Source: Dipylidium caninum (lineage: Eukaryota; Platyhelminthes; Cestoda; Cyclophyllidea; Dipylidiidae). From it: a DNA stretch of 64,000 nt. The notes under the pieces are model-generated. The model had not been told where the DNA came from, made no database searches, and saw nothing but the letters and a program-made list of their open reading frames with translations. Numbering within the stretch: the stretch's first letter is position 1; every line of letters begins with the position of its first letter. The position numbers and the translations under genes were made by a program. Below, in pieces: positions 39,801 to 52,238 of the stretch. The stretch is from assembly GCA_017562135.1 (NCBI GenBank), contig QEYB01000221.1, forward strand, positions 124,001 through 188,000, written 5' to 3'.

Positions 39801-42800
39801 AGGCTCTCCGACCAACACTCCCTAACCGTTGTCGCCTACCGCATTTTCTCGGTATGTCTCTGACATACTTCGCAAATATTGCGAAAATGAGGCCACTGTG
39901 GGAGTATATGCACAGTCAGGCATTACTGCCCCAACATTCTCACTATTAGGACTCTAAAGGGTAAAATTTGACTCTGGCCGAGAGAGAATAGAATGATGCT
40001 AGACCTCTTACATTTAAGTTGCTGGAAACAAGTTAAAGGGATAAATAATGGACTATATCATCTACCTGCGTTTTGACAGGCTTAGTGCCTTTATAGACAT
40101 TTGAGAAATTTTGGGCGAGAATAAGAGGTAAAAGACTACATGATAAGTGATTTGAAAGTTGGAATTTACTTCTACTCAAAGACGGCTATTTCCACTTATT
40201 ATGACTTCCAGTTCTCGACATAAACGCTGGCCCCGTAATCCTGTTTTATGCATATTTCTGACCCTCCTTTCACCGTCTACCACTGCAATGGGGTGTGATA
40301 AATCTTTAATAAAGCCCAGCAACAAGCATGTATGAGCAGGAATATTCTGTATTACACCTCTTTGCACTACACTACAAGTAGTTACACGCAAACTCGTTTT
40401 GCGGCTTTAATAAAGAGGGAAACGCTGATGAAAGGTGGAATGAGGAGTCAACGGTAATAAAAATCGCCTTCTTTATGTTCAGACTACGTGAGAAGATTCT
40501 ACCAACCGCATAGAACATTTCGTCCCGGCTATAGGTCGGGGCAGGAATGAAGAAATTAATAACCACAGGGTTTTTGTGTGACTTCCTTCGTCCTACGCCT
40601 AGTAAACATTACCTGGTACGATTACATTTCACAAACGTACTCTAACCTTTGGTAGTTGGTCCTGCCAAACCACCTTCTCGGATTCTATTTCGTTACCTAG
40701 GGGTTTTATTTGCATTGGCTTTTTAACTCCATTATACACCGAAAGATGGGACAGGTTCTTTTTCAATTTAGCAACGTGGACTTTTCCACACTTTCAACAT
40801 TGATCCTACCACTTTTGTCACCTACATTCTTCGGTTGGAAGCAGCCTACCACAGTTCGAACCCATATCACAATCACATTCACGGTGCTGATGTACTTCAA
40901 ACCGTCCACGTACTCCTCCAGGCTGAAACCCTTGAAGTAAGTTCCTCCTACCCCACTAAGTTGGCTGTGGACTGCGTTCTCTTAGGGTTAGGCAAAATGC
41001 TGTTTAGGTGACGCGCAAGAGCATAAGAAGCATTATGGAAAGAAGTAGACCTAATTCGGTTTGTTGCGCAAGTGACTTTACATGGGCTTTGAGACTAAAT
41101 CCACTAACGTGAAGAGAGATTGGTGACTCCTATGTCGAGTTTTAAAGTCTGCTCAACACAAGTGCCAACTAGAGGCGTTGGAAACAATGCTATCGTTGGA
41201 CTTTTCTCCTATTTACTGGCAGTTTGAGAAATTCCACCTTTGCCCTTGCAATATTGTTCCTTTCACTTCTGAGGTAAAAGAGTCTGTTCATCAACACGTC
41301 GACCAGAGGTTTACCAACGCCACTAAAATTCTTGGAGACTCAATCATCCGACGTATTCGTAAACTATTGGCAAAATGGTAGCTACTGTTTGTTAGGCAGA
41401 CAAAATTGAATACAAAGGCCTTCAAAATATTTCTAACCATCAAAGTTGGGCGTTGCACCCATACATTATGCTTCCGGTTGAATTGTAGCACGTCTTCAAC
41501 GACATAGAAATCCTCTCCTCATTGTTCGCCTCGGCAATCCACGACGTGCATCATCCCGGTGTAACAAACCAATTTCTTATCAACACAGGTACACAACTCT
41601 CTGTATTTCCTCTCATTTTTCACATCAGTGACTGCCCATCCAGCAATGTAGGCCTTGGATTTGAGGACCCACCCTCGGCAGTAAACCGCAACTGTCAGTG
41701 ATGTGGCCGATTTGACTTACTTTCCCCATGCTTGCGGAGGCTAGAATAACACTAGAAGTAAGGAACTCTACCTCTTACTACAACCCACCGCGAAAGAAAT
41801 TATTTGTGCAATGAAAGACGCAATATTCTAAACGTACATTGCTGTGGCAAGCAGTCTATTTCCTAGGCTGATATATTAAAGCCTCACTCGACTTCTGCCT
41901 ATCGCAAAATAGCCACCGTTCGGTGTTCGAGTTAAGTTATAAGTTGACATTTACGTGGAATAATAAAGAGTTTTGAATAACCATCATTTTTCGTGGTATT
42001 TAAAAGTACCCGTCTAAAGGTGCTGGGAAAATCTTAGTCTGGCGCCAAAGCGGTGACATTTGACTTGATTTGTCGTAATACTTTTGTGCATTTGTGCTAG
42101 GACATAAATTGGCACTTATTTACAATGATGCATCGGTTTTGGAAAACCATCACCTTTCTGTGGCATTCAAGTTGCTGACTGAACCCGGCTGTGATATTTT
42201 TGCTAATCTCACGTCCAAACAGAGACAGTTCCTTCGGCGTCTCGTCATTGAACTAGTGAGTTATTGCATTATACTGCTTGTTGTCTATCCAGAGGATGGA
42301 GCACGCTAAAGCCAGATGGAAGTTCCAAAAAGACTTCTATGATGTACTGATTAGTGGGTCTTAGAAGTCACTTAAAGCCTCTCAAAATCCTAACCCATAC
42401 AAGCTTTTCTCCTTCCTGAAATGAGATCTTTTCCCCCTTCAACTCCCGGGAGTTGTTTTAATTAAAAGTCAACTTTCGTCCAAATTAAGACTGTTTGCGA
42501 TGTGCGCCTCGGAATAAAACATCTTTGCCTTTGAAACTGGAAAAGGTCCTATAAGTTTAAATATCCACTTCCCCATATGTGCAAGTTTTTGTATCCCTCT
42601 TGTCAGACTGATATTTAATTTAGTAGAGCTGCAAAGTTGAAGGGCTATGGCTGATCGAAATTTCCCTCCTCAAGACAGAGATCAAGTAGTGCTTCGACTT
42701 CGACTCTTTCTTTCTGCAATATTCAATGGCTATTGTCGGTTTTCCAAGTCTAGCGCAATTAGAGGGGAGTTATGTGTATGTAATCACTACATTTCCCCAC

Positions 42801-45800
42801 TGCTAACAATGTATAGCTAACCAGAAGCCCTTTAATCTCCAGTCAAGTGACACACACCACCTTTGGTAGCGAGCCTCATCATCCTTCTCCTTCTTCGGAC
42901 CGATGGGCAGAACTGATCACTTAATGGACACGACTTCAATTTCTCGCGAGCTCTGTATTAGTAGCCTTATGTGGAACGGTAGAAAAGCACACAAGAACAC
43001 AATTACAGTATTAGCTTATTAGTACCATGCAGTATAATTTGATGAGTTTTATCATGTAAAATAGATGGCACAATTCCCTATTTCTACCCTCACTCATGTT
43101 GGCCTATCGGGAGGAAACAGAGTCCTTCAAGATTCCCTAGAAATACTCCCGGTGAGCAAGTTTCTTTCACATAATCAGCTGGAGAATGCACGTGCTTTGC
43201 GTTGGAAGGATACCTGATTATTTGTTACTACATTCGACGGTGACTCGAGTAAACTCTGCCCTAATTGCATTTGAGAACAAAGCTTGTTGTGCTTAGAACT
43301 CACATCGAATTAGTGGACGTAATTTCCACTCGCTCGAATGCCATCCTGTTGCATAAGTGAGTCAGTAGTTTGGCAATAGAGATGATCAAATCTTTTCTGT
43401 AAGTCTTAACTGTCAGAATTCATTCGTTGACTTGTATTTCAGCATAGAGTACAATAGTGGGTTCTTTTAATCTTAATTTCCCTTCAAAAAGTTGGGATGA
43501 GACAATTTTCCCACTCGGATGGAATATGGGCTGGCAAAGCATCAGTGTTTTCTCTCTTTAGAAATTTAGATTTTATTAAAAGATCTAGTCAACATTCAAA
43601 ATACTACACCTCCTTTCGTTCGGAGTTGGATGGGTTCAGCTTGGCAGTGGTCAAATCATGATGAGGTGCGGCGGAAGAGAGTGTTTTACGAAAAGTTGTG
43701 GCGTTCACGAGAATGTGGAGTAAGGAGAACTACTGCAGACCAAAAGTTGAATGACTGCATCTACCCATGCACTTTTCAACTTCTGTCAATAAATTTGTTC
43801 ATTTAAGTGACTAAGAAAGTCCACCCCAAACCTAAGAAATGGCGCGAAACCAGAGGAATTCTCTTGTGCAACATGATATTCTCGAGAAAAGTTTCGTCTG
43901 CTGTCATGCTACTTGAGCGGCTCTATGACTCGTTTGCATTCCATTGGTTATTATCTATTCTTTTGATAGACATAGGACCTCCTTCCACATCCTTCCTGTG
44001 CCTCATTTACTTCGAGTAAATTTGAGTCGGATGAATTATTCCTCCTTGCCATTAGATTTAACTAAAAAATGTCTCTTTTACACTTCAGAAGTATTGACAT
44101 GCGCGTACTGACAAGTTTAACTATTTCGACTGCCAACTCAGGGGGTCTGTGGTCTAGTAAATTATGCAAGACCCTTCGCGTCTGCCGATCATCCGCTTGT
44201 GGTCCTTTACGGCCACTCTAATCTACTGGAATGGCAGGATTTTATGCCTTTGTTTGCAATTCATTCTAGATTACTTTTATGGTGCTTCGGAGGCGCGGGT
44301 ACTAGGGTGTAGGGTAGCCTTTATTATTATGTCTGGGGGTTTCTGTCAACCTGTATGGAGCATAAAGGAGACCACCGACAGATAGACATTCTATTTAACG
44401 CTGTCATTCAATACGACTTGAGAAGCAATAATAATAAAGGGATAATGTCTTCCGGTGTCATTTTTCTACTTTCTTCATGGCCTCCCAGACTCCTTACTTT
44501 TCGCACGTCGAGGAGGCATTTAAGAGATGGAATTTGCCACTTTGTGGGTACTCAAATAAGGCGAGGTTAACATTATCTTAGTCGGGATTTTGGTTCGCAT
44601 ATCCATTTACGGTGGCTGAGGAAATGTCGCTTGTCAAAATGTTTCCTCATCCCTTTTCTTCAACTGCCTTATGCTTATCTCTATACTTTATGGAAACACA
44701 GTTTAGCAAAATCTTATGAAGAAAACTAGGATAGACCATGAAGACAGGCAATAGGAGAATAGCTATGGAGGAAATCTTTAAGGAGGAACGATGAAACCAC
44801 TAAGTGATTTGAATTTCTTTTCTTTTAAAGACTTTTCGTGGCACCTAAAATGACACCTCTACTCCCATCTTCATGTATTTGTCTTTCCCTTTCACCACAC
44901 ACTCAAGGATATCCATGGGCTTGTGGTTATGTTTTGGAGAAATTAGTGACTTACTCTTCCACTACCACAAAGTCTCCGCCCCTACTAGTTATCGCATAGC
45001 AATACGAGCTTTGTGATCGCTTCTACCACTGGTGATAGGAGAGGCGACTGAAATATTGCAGCTCAGAGTGCGAAATGCATTCCATTTGAGGCTTTTACCA
45101 GTCACTGGCTGGACAGCCTGCCAGTCCGCCTCCTGAGGCGACATATGAAATATGGAGTTGACCTGAACTAGGCTAAGACCAAATTAATGACTTGTTTATG
45201 AGGAATGGAGTTTACTCTATGTTTATCTCTTTGGCTCATTTATGTTGAAAAACAAGGCGCTACCGAAGGCAAAATCAAATAACATCGTGGAAGAATTGTT
45301 CCGTCAATAGGTGGTTTTTCTACCTCTTTTATGCCTTGTGAAGGTAAGGCGAGGTAATGAGAGAAAGGGACTTTTCGTACAGCTACAACCTCTCCAATGA
45401 AAGATTACTGAGAATTTTCCATGTCCGGTGCCTACGTAGTTTGTGATGGGATCGCTAAACTATTATCACTCCAAGGTTGGTAGTGAAAGACATTTTCATG
45501 GTAAATGACGCATTTATGTTTGTCATTAATTTGCATTATCGTTGGTTTAGGCGGATTTTCATCGTCTCCCACTTTTTTTCTCCCAATTAAAAGCCCCGTG
45601 ACATTATATTTATCATACATACTTTGTCCATTATACTTTGGAAGTGTTTGTTATGTGTTCTTTTGAAATTGTATCCTGTTTTGATGACGATTACACTCGA
45701 AAATGGAAGTGTGCTTGAGGCCGGTTCATTTTCGGAGGAGACTATAACGAATTTTAAGTGATTTCCTCCATAAAATACCAACTTCTTTTAGGTTCTGGCA

Positions 45801-48800
45801 ACTGATATGTCGAAGCACATGAATTTGCTCGCAGAACTACGCACAATGGTGGAGACAAAGGAACTCACAGGAACGGGATACCTCAGTCTCGACGATCACA
45901 ACGATCGCAGCTTGGTGGGTATATTTCGCACTTTCAGTCTTTTTCGCTTTTCATTCTATTTTCTGACTAAAACTTTGAAAATGTATCACATTGAAACATC
46001 GTTTTCGAATGGCTACATTGCTCCTACATACTTAAAATGCAAATTTAAAGTCTACCGTATAAATTCACCATCACTTACCTCTGTCTTCATGCGTGAGAAG
46101 AACTTTTTGTTCCTGATTAAGCTCACTTCACTGTATCGAATGATGGGCGTATTTTTCAATCTCAATGTGATTGAATACGTGTATTTGCAACACTTTCACT
46201 GAACGCCAGCCTGCGTTGGAAAAGTACGCACTTTTGTAGCTGAAAGAAAAAAACTTAGTAAGTCTTTGCAACTGCACTGTTGAATTGATTCTCTTGCGCG
46301 AGAATCTCAGGTTCATTGACCTCAAGTTAACCTCGAAGTTGATTTTGACTAACCTCCATGGTGGATTTCGTGGCACTAATTGAACATGGCCATTGTTCCT
46401 CTTTGTAAAGACTCCTACTAGCAATCGCTTTTACCTCGCCGCCTAAAGGAGGATTATTTCTTGCGGATGCCTTCTCGATACTCTGATAAAAATGCACGCA
46501 AGCAGGTTGAAGGCGAGATGGAGTTAGGGAGTCCTGAGATTTGCATGGTGTTTATGACAATCGGAGGATCCTTAACATAATCATTTTTACCTGGGGCCTG
46601 ATTTCCTCCACCAGTTTGAAGTCTCATTTTCAAGCTCTTAAGCCACATCATTCGTATTAACACAATAATCCCTTTTCTTCCAATGATTTTCCGACTTCAC
46701 TTGGGTCGTTTAGTGAAATTCTTTTAGACGCCATCCTGGTTCCTATTTACATCCGCTTTGTCTCCGGCGTATAAGACACGCCACAAAGCCCTAAAGTTGT
46801 GCAGAAATTGGCTTAAATGAGCCTTTGACTTCGACCAAACTCGAAGATTTTAAAATGCAAAACTTAACTAAATAGCAAGACGCTAGTAGATGTACTTCCG
46901 AAGAAGAACCGACTACGGTGCTCTTCTTTGATAAGCAAAGGTATCCTAAATTCGTTTTTTGTAACTTACCAGTCGGGGCATCATATCGAAACGCGAAGAA
47001 TACTGCGGGATCTGATTTGATTCAATTAATTTTGGATAAATCGAAGGAAGATTTCGTTTTTCCACAGGATGAGGCACCTTTCACCGCGTTCTACTCTGTT
47101 CTACTGGGTGAACTAGAGGAGAATCCGAAGGGTTTAGTGCTTTAATGCCGTCTCTATTCTATCGCTCGGGAACAGGAAACGGTGCCTTCAGCGTGCGAAA
47201 TAGCGCTGAGTTAGCGCAATATCAAGCAAAACGAGGAGTCAGATAACTTAAAGCTGTTATATGGACTTAGAATCCTACAGCCATGGCCCGAAAAGGGGGA
47301 AGATTTCAAAATCTTCAATGACTAGGCCCGACTCATTGACTCATGAAATTACCGGTTGTTCTGCTTGCATCCACTCCACAAAATTACGGTACATCATCAT
47401 GGAAGATTTAAAGAAGGACATTGTTGAAATTCCAGGTTTTACAGTGCATGCTCCACTGTGCCGATCTCAGCAGTCCAACGAAGCCATTTGAGATTTACAA
47501 ACAATGGACATTCGGTGTAATGGAAGAATTTTTCAAACAGGGTGACCAGGAGAAGGAATTAGGGATTGAAGTCAGCGCCATGTGTGACCGTGATTCCGTC
47601 TCGGTGGACAAGGCTCAAGTGAGTTGTGCAAAAAGCAATGGAAAACATCGAGTAATTGCAAAAAATCTTTTGTAAATTCCGTGTTTAAATCCTATCTGAG
47701 TAAGGTGCTCTCCTGGTTGAATGATGTATCACTTTACCTTTAAAAGGCTCTTGTGACTCGTGGACACTTTTTCCTTTGAAACTGTCTATTTTATGAACCA
47801 CCTTCATCTGAAATGGAATTATCTCCCAAGCATCCTAAATACTCCAGGGTTTGATGGAGGCCACTGGCCCGTATGCAGACGTACTTTACCTTGTAGTGAG
47901 GCGGTATGGGGAAAAGGACATGATAGCATTTGGACAAATTATCGCAGATTAGGAGGTCTAGCAGTTCTGGCCCGCCTCTGTGGCATTTACCTGAACTACT
48001 TATGATATTTACACTTGGCTATGGTAATAAATTATATCAATCTCGGCCGGCTGCCGAATAGTCTTTGAAGATCTGATGTTTTATTCTCTCTACGCCATCA
48101 GGACGTCTGTTTACTCTTGTAGCCTGATTCATTAACTTTGTGATTAACAACTTGTCTGTGGAGACGCACAGTGTTCTTGCTAGCTTCCCGTAATTGTAAT
48201 CGAAATAATTTCAAAGTTGACTTTGCTTGTGCCATCTCATTTGCTCTAAAATTGGGTGTTAGCAAATTTGCTGCCACATGTTGCATCATAAAAAGGGTTG
48301 CACAGTATTCCCAACGTTAGCTAGAACTATTTTTTAGGGAGAATTAAATTGAACTTAATCGAGATTGCCTACATTAATCGGGAAGTGCGTCACTTAAAGT
48401 GGTGAAAGATTCTGATACCTGTTCAGTGTACGTGATCCCTCTGAAATTGGAACGTTTACCGTGTTTTCAAGAAACAGCGTCAAGCTGCCTATGATGATAG
48501 GAAAGCATCTGTGAGTCCTCATGCCATGGAACCAAGGGAAGAAGATCGTCTTTCTCCATTAACAGCAACCAGTCATGGGAATTTTTCCTTAACTTTTCAA
48601 ATTTGAACGCATGTTGCTGCCAGAATGCCCTGGATTGCACGAAAATTGACCGGTCATTTTTGTGTACCCAACAACGCCAACTCGTCTGTATGACAGAACC
48701 CCGCCAAAGGACAATATTGTAAAGGAAAGCCTTAGCACATCAGGTTCCGGTACTAACGCCTTCCTCAGGAATGATGAATTACTTTCAGCCGCAAGGGCTG

Positions 48801-49577
48801 ACAAATACGAGTTTTTTATCCACTTACCAGTGGCATGTTTTTCATGATGGATAACCCTCACATTTCCCCAACAATAAGGACGATTTCGCCTTTCCACGTA
48901 TATCATTCAGCTATGTTTACGATATCCTATCTAAACTGCCTCCTTTAACATTCATTTCATCCAACTTCTCGGTGAGAAGAGTTTTATATAAGTTTTAACG
49001 TTAGGAAATAGATTGCGGGTCATCACCGTAACACGCTGCAGGTACGGCGATTAAAACGCCAGGCCTCTGAAAAATGCAATGGACTAAAATAAATGACGGT
49101 AAATGACAAAAGTTACGCTTCTGCCAGTATGTCTTAAACGTCTCTCGGGTTTTTACAGCTGTTACAGTGGATTTTATTAGCGTCACTTGTTTCCACCTCT
49201 TGCCTGAATTCCAGGTTATTTCACCGTTGCGCTAACTTTTACACACGTTAATTCAAGACCTCAGGGTCGCCTTTAGATCGCCAAGCCTAAGCTCATAAAT
49301 GCTTTGACATCCTTGCAAGTCGTCCCAAGCATGGGGACAATTTGTACCGCATTAATGGAATAAATTTCAGTCATACTTTACATTTTCAATTTTTCTGTAG
49401 ATTGGCTTCATTGATTTCGTAATTCATCCACTGTGGGACACGTGGTGCGACCTAATTCACCCGGCTGGTGAACACATTTTGGAGGCTTTGGACGCTAATC
49501 GCGACATAATTCTCAATCAGTCGCCCTTCAAGGACTTTGAAAGGAAGGCGAAAGAAAAGCCAGAAAATGGAAAGTAA
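30149..49577 (+). CDS. PDE4: cAMP-specific 3',5'-cyclic phosphodiesterase, PDE4 type
   Basis: Cytosolic enzyme hydrolysing cAMP to 5'-AMP. Exons: 30149-30879, 34162-34220, 34628-34740, 36037-36130, 37790-about 38038, 39361-39406, 39750-39851, 40772-40936, 41489-41588, 42101-42255, 45792-45914, 47436-47618, 49401-49577; roughly 770 residues. Order: UCR1 with an R-R-G-S site, UCR2 (from [15 protein letters not shown] through [12 protein letters not shown]), acidic/Ser-rich linker, complete catalytic domain. Visible active-site elements: [39 protein letters not shown] and the purine-selective glutamine in KAQIGFIDF. As I recall vertebrate PDE4, introns after SEMASNK, before ELED, after the glutamine ending that exon, and before VGFIDY sit at the same places. 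Oddity: the second Asp of the usual HDVDHPG is His. The C-terminus is short. The join between linker and catalytic exons (38.0-39.4 kb) is unresolved. The family assignment is certain. Confidence 0.95.
34162..34220 (+). CDS. PDE4: PDE4 exon: short UCR2 linker
   Basis: A 59-base exon between a CCTTCTAG acceptor and a GTACGT donor. It joins phase 2 to phase 1 in frame and reads [19 protein letters not shown]. It occupies the variable segment between the two conserved halves of UCR2. Confidence 0.75.
34628..34740 (+). CDS. PDE4: PDE4 exon: central UCR2
   Basis: Reads [20 protein letters not shown] and then [17 protein letters not shown]. It corresponds to the [26 protein letters not shown] segment of UCR2. 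It ends in phase 0 at GTAAAC. Confidence 0.93.
36037..36130 (+). CDS. PDE4: PDE4 exon: end of UCR2
   Basis: Starts after ATTCTTCTAG and reads [12 protein letters not shown], then [14 protein letters not shown], matching the FKRMLNRELTHLS...GNQVSEYISNTFL end of UCR2. It ends at GTAAGT in phase 1, which joins in frame to the exon at 37,790. An open frame on the opposite strand here (35,953-36,267) is only its antisense shadow. Confidence 0.92.
36502..36789 (-). other. Antisense open frame inside a PDE4 intron
   Basis: A minus-strand frame of about 95 codons follows a possible acceptor (ACATTTCAG). It has balanced composition ([31 protein letters not shown]), unlike translated intron noise. It ends at TAG. 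No family is recognised and no partner exon was established. It may be a nested minus-strand gene or chance. Confidence 0.25.
37790..38038 (+). CDS. PDE4: PDE4 exon: acidic, Ser/Thr-rich linker (3' end uncertain)
   Basis: Joins the previous exon in phase 1 and reads [18 protein letters not shown], continuing Ser/Thr-rich through [19 protein letters not shown]. The region replaces the DKQNEVEIPSP linker of vertebrate enzymes and is longer and unrelated in sequence. The frame is open to a TGA at 38,110. Only weak donors are present (the end given here assumes GTTGTG, phase 1), and none joins directly to the next exon in frame, so a small exon is probably missing from my model. Confidence 0.65.
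39361..39406 (+). CDS. PDE4: PDE4 small exon before the catalytic core (tentative)
   Basis: A 46-base exon after TTTTTGTCAG ends in phase 0 at GTGAAT and reads [15 protein letters not shown]. It lies where vertebrate enzymes have the segment ending LAK just before ELED, and ends at the same intron position. The start phase (2) does not match any good donor of the linker exon. Confidence 0.5.
39750..39851 (+). CDS. PDE4: PDE4 exon: start of catalytic domain
   Basis: Phase 0 to phase 0, reading [19 protein letters not shown] and then TVVAYRIFS. It corresponds to ELEDLNKWGLNIFNVAGYS...LTCIMYAIFQ. Acceptor TTATTTTAG, donor GTATGT. Confidence 0.95.
40772..40936 (+). CDS. PDE4: PDE4 exon: catalytic HN-x-x-H motif
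   Basis: Reads [20 protein letters not shown], then [25 protein letters not shown] holds the general-acid and metal-site histidines of class I PDEs. It ends in phase 0 at GTAAGT. Confidence 0.96.
41489..41588 (+). CDS. PDE4: PDE4 exon: metal-binding HD motif with HDVHHPG variant
   Basis: Reads [20 protein letters not shown] and then [12 protein letters not shown]. The metal-ligand pair His-Asp of the motif is intact. The codon for the second Asp of HDVDHPG is CAT (His). It ends in phase 1 at GTACAC. Confidence 0.95.
42101..42255 (+). CDS. PDE4: PDE4 exon: ENHH segment of catalytic domain
   Basis: Reads [20 protein letters not shown], then [16 protein letters not shown]. It matches [25 protein letters not shown] closely. 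It ends at the GTGAGT donor in phase 0 after VIEL. Confidence 0.96.
45792..45914 (+). CDS. PDE4: PDE4 exon: ATDMSKHM segment
   Basis: Reads [20 protein letters not shown] and then [20 protein letters not shown]. Nearly invariant at its start compared with the family. A 3.5 kb intron precedes it. Confidence 0.96.
46918..47145 (+). other. Open frame in PDE4 intron, unrecognised
   Basis: A 75-codon plus-strand frame with balanced composition ([16 protein letters not shown]) ending at TAA. It lies between the two PDE4 exons at 45.8 and 47.4 kb and does not splice into PDE4. It could be a relic of an inserted gene fragment. Confidence 0.2.
47436..47618 (+). CDS. PDE4: PDE4 exon: HCAD metal ligand and invariant glutamine
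   Basis: Reads [18 protein letters not shown], then [18 protein letters not shown], then [15 protein letters not shown]. The Asp of HCAD is the fourth metal ligand, and the final glutamine is the purine-binding residue. [11 protein letters not shown] differs from the usual QWTDRIMEEFF at three adjacent positions. Confidence 0.96.
49401..49577 (+). CDS. PDE4: PDE4 final exon
   Basis: Reads [20 protein letters not shown], then [15 protein letters not shown], and stops at TAA 49,575-49,577 after a basic tail ending KPENGK. Only a short tail follows the catalytic domain, without the long acidic C-terminus of many vertebrate isoforms. Confidence 0.96.
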   Translation: MGFIDFVIHPLWDTWCDLIHPAGEHILEALDANRDIILNQSPFKDFERKAKEKPENGK

Positions 49578-52238
49578 TCAATCCTGCCCTCAGCCGGTCT
49601 GAGGCTACGAGGGGCGAATAAGACGAAAGTCCGAGTCAAGTTACTATAGCTCAATCCCGCCACAGATTACCACAGGAGTAGTGAAGGCGACGCCGACGGA
49701 AGGCGCCACTTTCCTCCGTTCTCCCCCTACGACCCTTTGTGTCTATTTAACTTCAGCTTTAGCCCCTCCAACTCCTTCCCACTCCCACCTCTCCAATTTG
49801 TCTCCAAAACCAAAATACTATTACGGAATCTATACACCCCAACAGATGGTAACATTCATGAGATGGTGGATTCATATCTTCAGATGAATTATTAACAAGG
49901 CCTTAATTAACTTCTTTCCCCTTTTTCGTACATCTATCTTGAATTTGAGGTAGTGCTGTTAATAAACTTGGAGGGCGCCTGTAATCTGAGGTATAATGGA
50001 AATGAATAGAATCTCTCTCCTCATAATCTGCTCATCTGCCTATAAGAATTCACCTTTCTGTCAATGTTTTTAAGTCATTTGATGATATAGTAGTAGATGG
50101 TGGCATTAACAAATATATAATACAGTAGCCCATTGGTCGCTCAATTAGTGTCATAATGTCGAGTTTAGCGAGGGAGATGAAAGCTAGTTGAGGGACATGA
50201 GCTTGTCTTACTTCTTTATATGTTTTTCTCCTACAGTTACGCATTTATTTCAACATTCACACGTCTAAAACATGCACCCATAACACCTTAGCCGGCTCAA
50301 ATTAAATTCCACAGCAGACTTTGGCGTTCTTTGTTGACTTGTAGCCAAGCATCCATAAATGAAGGGGCATAAAAGTGTAGAGCTCTTGATTATCCACGTC
50401 TCGTTTATTCAAAAGATTTGCAATACTTCTGTGCTCCATCAGTCAACATTGCGGTAGAGGCATAGTTGCAATTACTAAGGGAGTATCCATACAAAATTGT
50501 CATTCTTCTTGAAGAGCCATGAAAAAATGCAAATTTGTACTTTAAAAATTACGACTTCTGCAGTTTGAGCCATTAATTTATTGAAATGGGGTTGTTTTAT
50601 CTTAGTGCATGTGTATTATGTGGAGTGACTTTGATCTGCTTAACTTCTCCGCCAGTAGGAACGGTGGTCATCCGCCTTCATCTTGTCGGCATTTTTGTTC
50701 ACCAACACACAACTTCACAATTACCGGCCGTCCGCCGCCATGGCACTGATGATGAGCGTTGGTGGAATTTTTTGCTCGGAAGTTTATGTCACATGTGTCA
50801 CAGACCCAGAAACGTCTTCCTCGCAATAAAATTGAAACTTTAATCCCCTTTACCCTATAACATCAATTTATCCTGACTGATTAGAAAGTAGTAAGTTGGT
50901 AGTTTGGGTCTCGTCGACTGGACGCATGCAATGTCATCTTAATTCGTACCCTTCTTGTGTCGGGAGTAGAGAGATTTTGAGTTTAGTATAATTGTTGATT
51001 GGGACTCCTTTCATCGAGTAGGTTTTCCTCAACACTCCTATTTTATCCACATGCTTCTAGGTGTTGACATTTCTCATTCGCCTCTGCGCCAACCCCCAAA
51101 TCCACATTTCCTCACTAGGTGGTAGTCTGTTTTAAAATTTTTCCGCCCACGATCTGCCACCATTCCTCTGAGAACTAATTTTCAAGTCTAGGTGAATACG
51201 TTGATGTGGGGAAAAAACGTTCTTCAAGTTGGACCAACACTTTCTAAGCACACGGGAAGATGAGGCGGTGTTTAGATGTGCTCACGAATAAAGTGCGGCG
51301 GTTGGTTGAAATCTTCACCCAATTAATACGGTAACGCAAATCGTGCAGTTTTACTGTTGCAAAGTGTAGTAAATAAATGTGTTACAACTCAATTTTACTC
51401 TGCGTTGATTTTCCACCTTGTTCCGCATGGTTTTTTCTCAATTTACAGACTTCGCTGTAAACGCTCTTCGCTCATAGCCATTCGAGACGGGACGATTGGC
51501 CATTGACTTCCACATAAAGAAATTACTTAGCTCGTAACTATTTCCACAGAACTGAAATTAGTCTCCGCCAACTGGGAATAACATTGGGAGTAGAGTAAAC
51601 ATTACGAGCCTCACATCAAATCTTTTTTGCCTAAGCTTTTGATGGATGCACTTGGGGCAGAGGTAACCGTTCTAAATTCTATCAGCCATCAGGCCACATC
51701 ACTTTCACACTTTGACTACCTCATAAAACGCCTTAGCATTTGTGTTTAAACTGACAAATTATTCAAATCTATTGTGACTGAGGCGACGGAGCTGGTGGAA
51801 GAGCATTCGGTTCGACAGGAACCGTTCGTTAAGTCTCCTCACCCAACGGCCTTAATCCCAAGGATATGTGAAATTCTGGTTATTCTTTAGCCATCCTAAA
51901 TTCCGTGATGAGTAATTTTACCTGTCGAGACCAGTTTGAGAAAAAAATATTTTCCGTTAATGTTGATGCCATTGTCGATTTGTCATACACTATGCATTCG
52001 TATTTAGTCACCTTTCATTGTGGGCAATTTTAAGATTATTGAAGGAGATATTAAGAACTCTTTGTAGATTTGGAGTCAGAGCGTTGTCTTCTTCAGGTAG
52101 GGCATAAACTTCTGACTAAATAATCTCAGGAGAATTTATCTCACCAACACCATCGCTATCATCGACATTATCGTCGTCCTCATTTTTACCACCAACAACA
52201 ACGCAATGATCAGCAACATATCATGTTACCTCCAACAG
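49578..52238. other. Region 3' of PDE4, no gene seen
   Basis: AT-rich DNA. The first few hundred bases presumably hold the PDE4 3' untranslated region. The short open frames here (for example 50,586-50,843) lack motifs or splice support. Confidence 0.4.
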
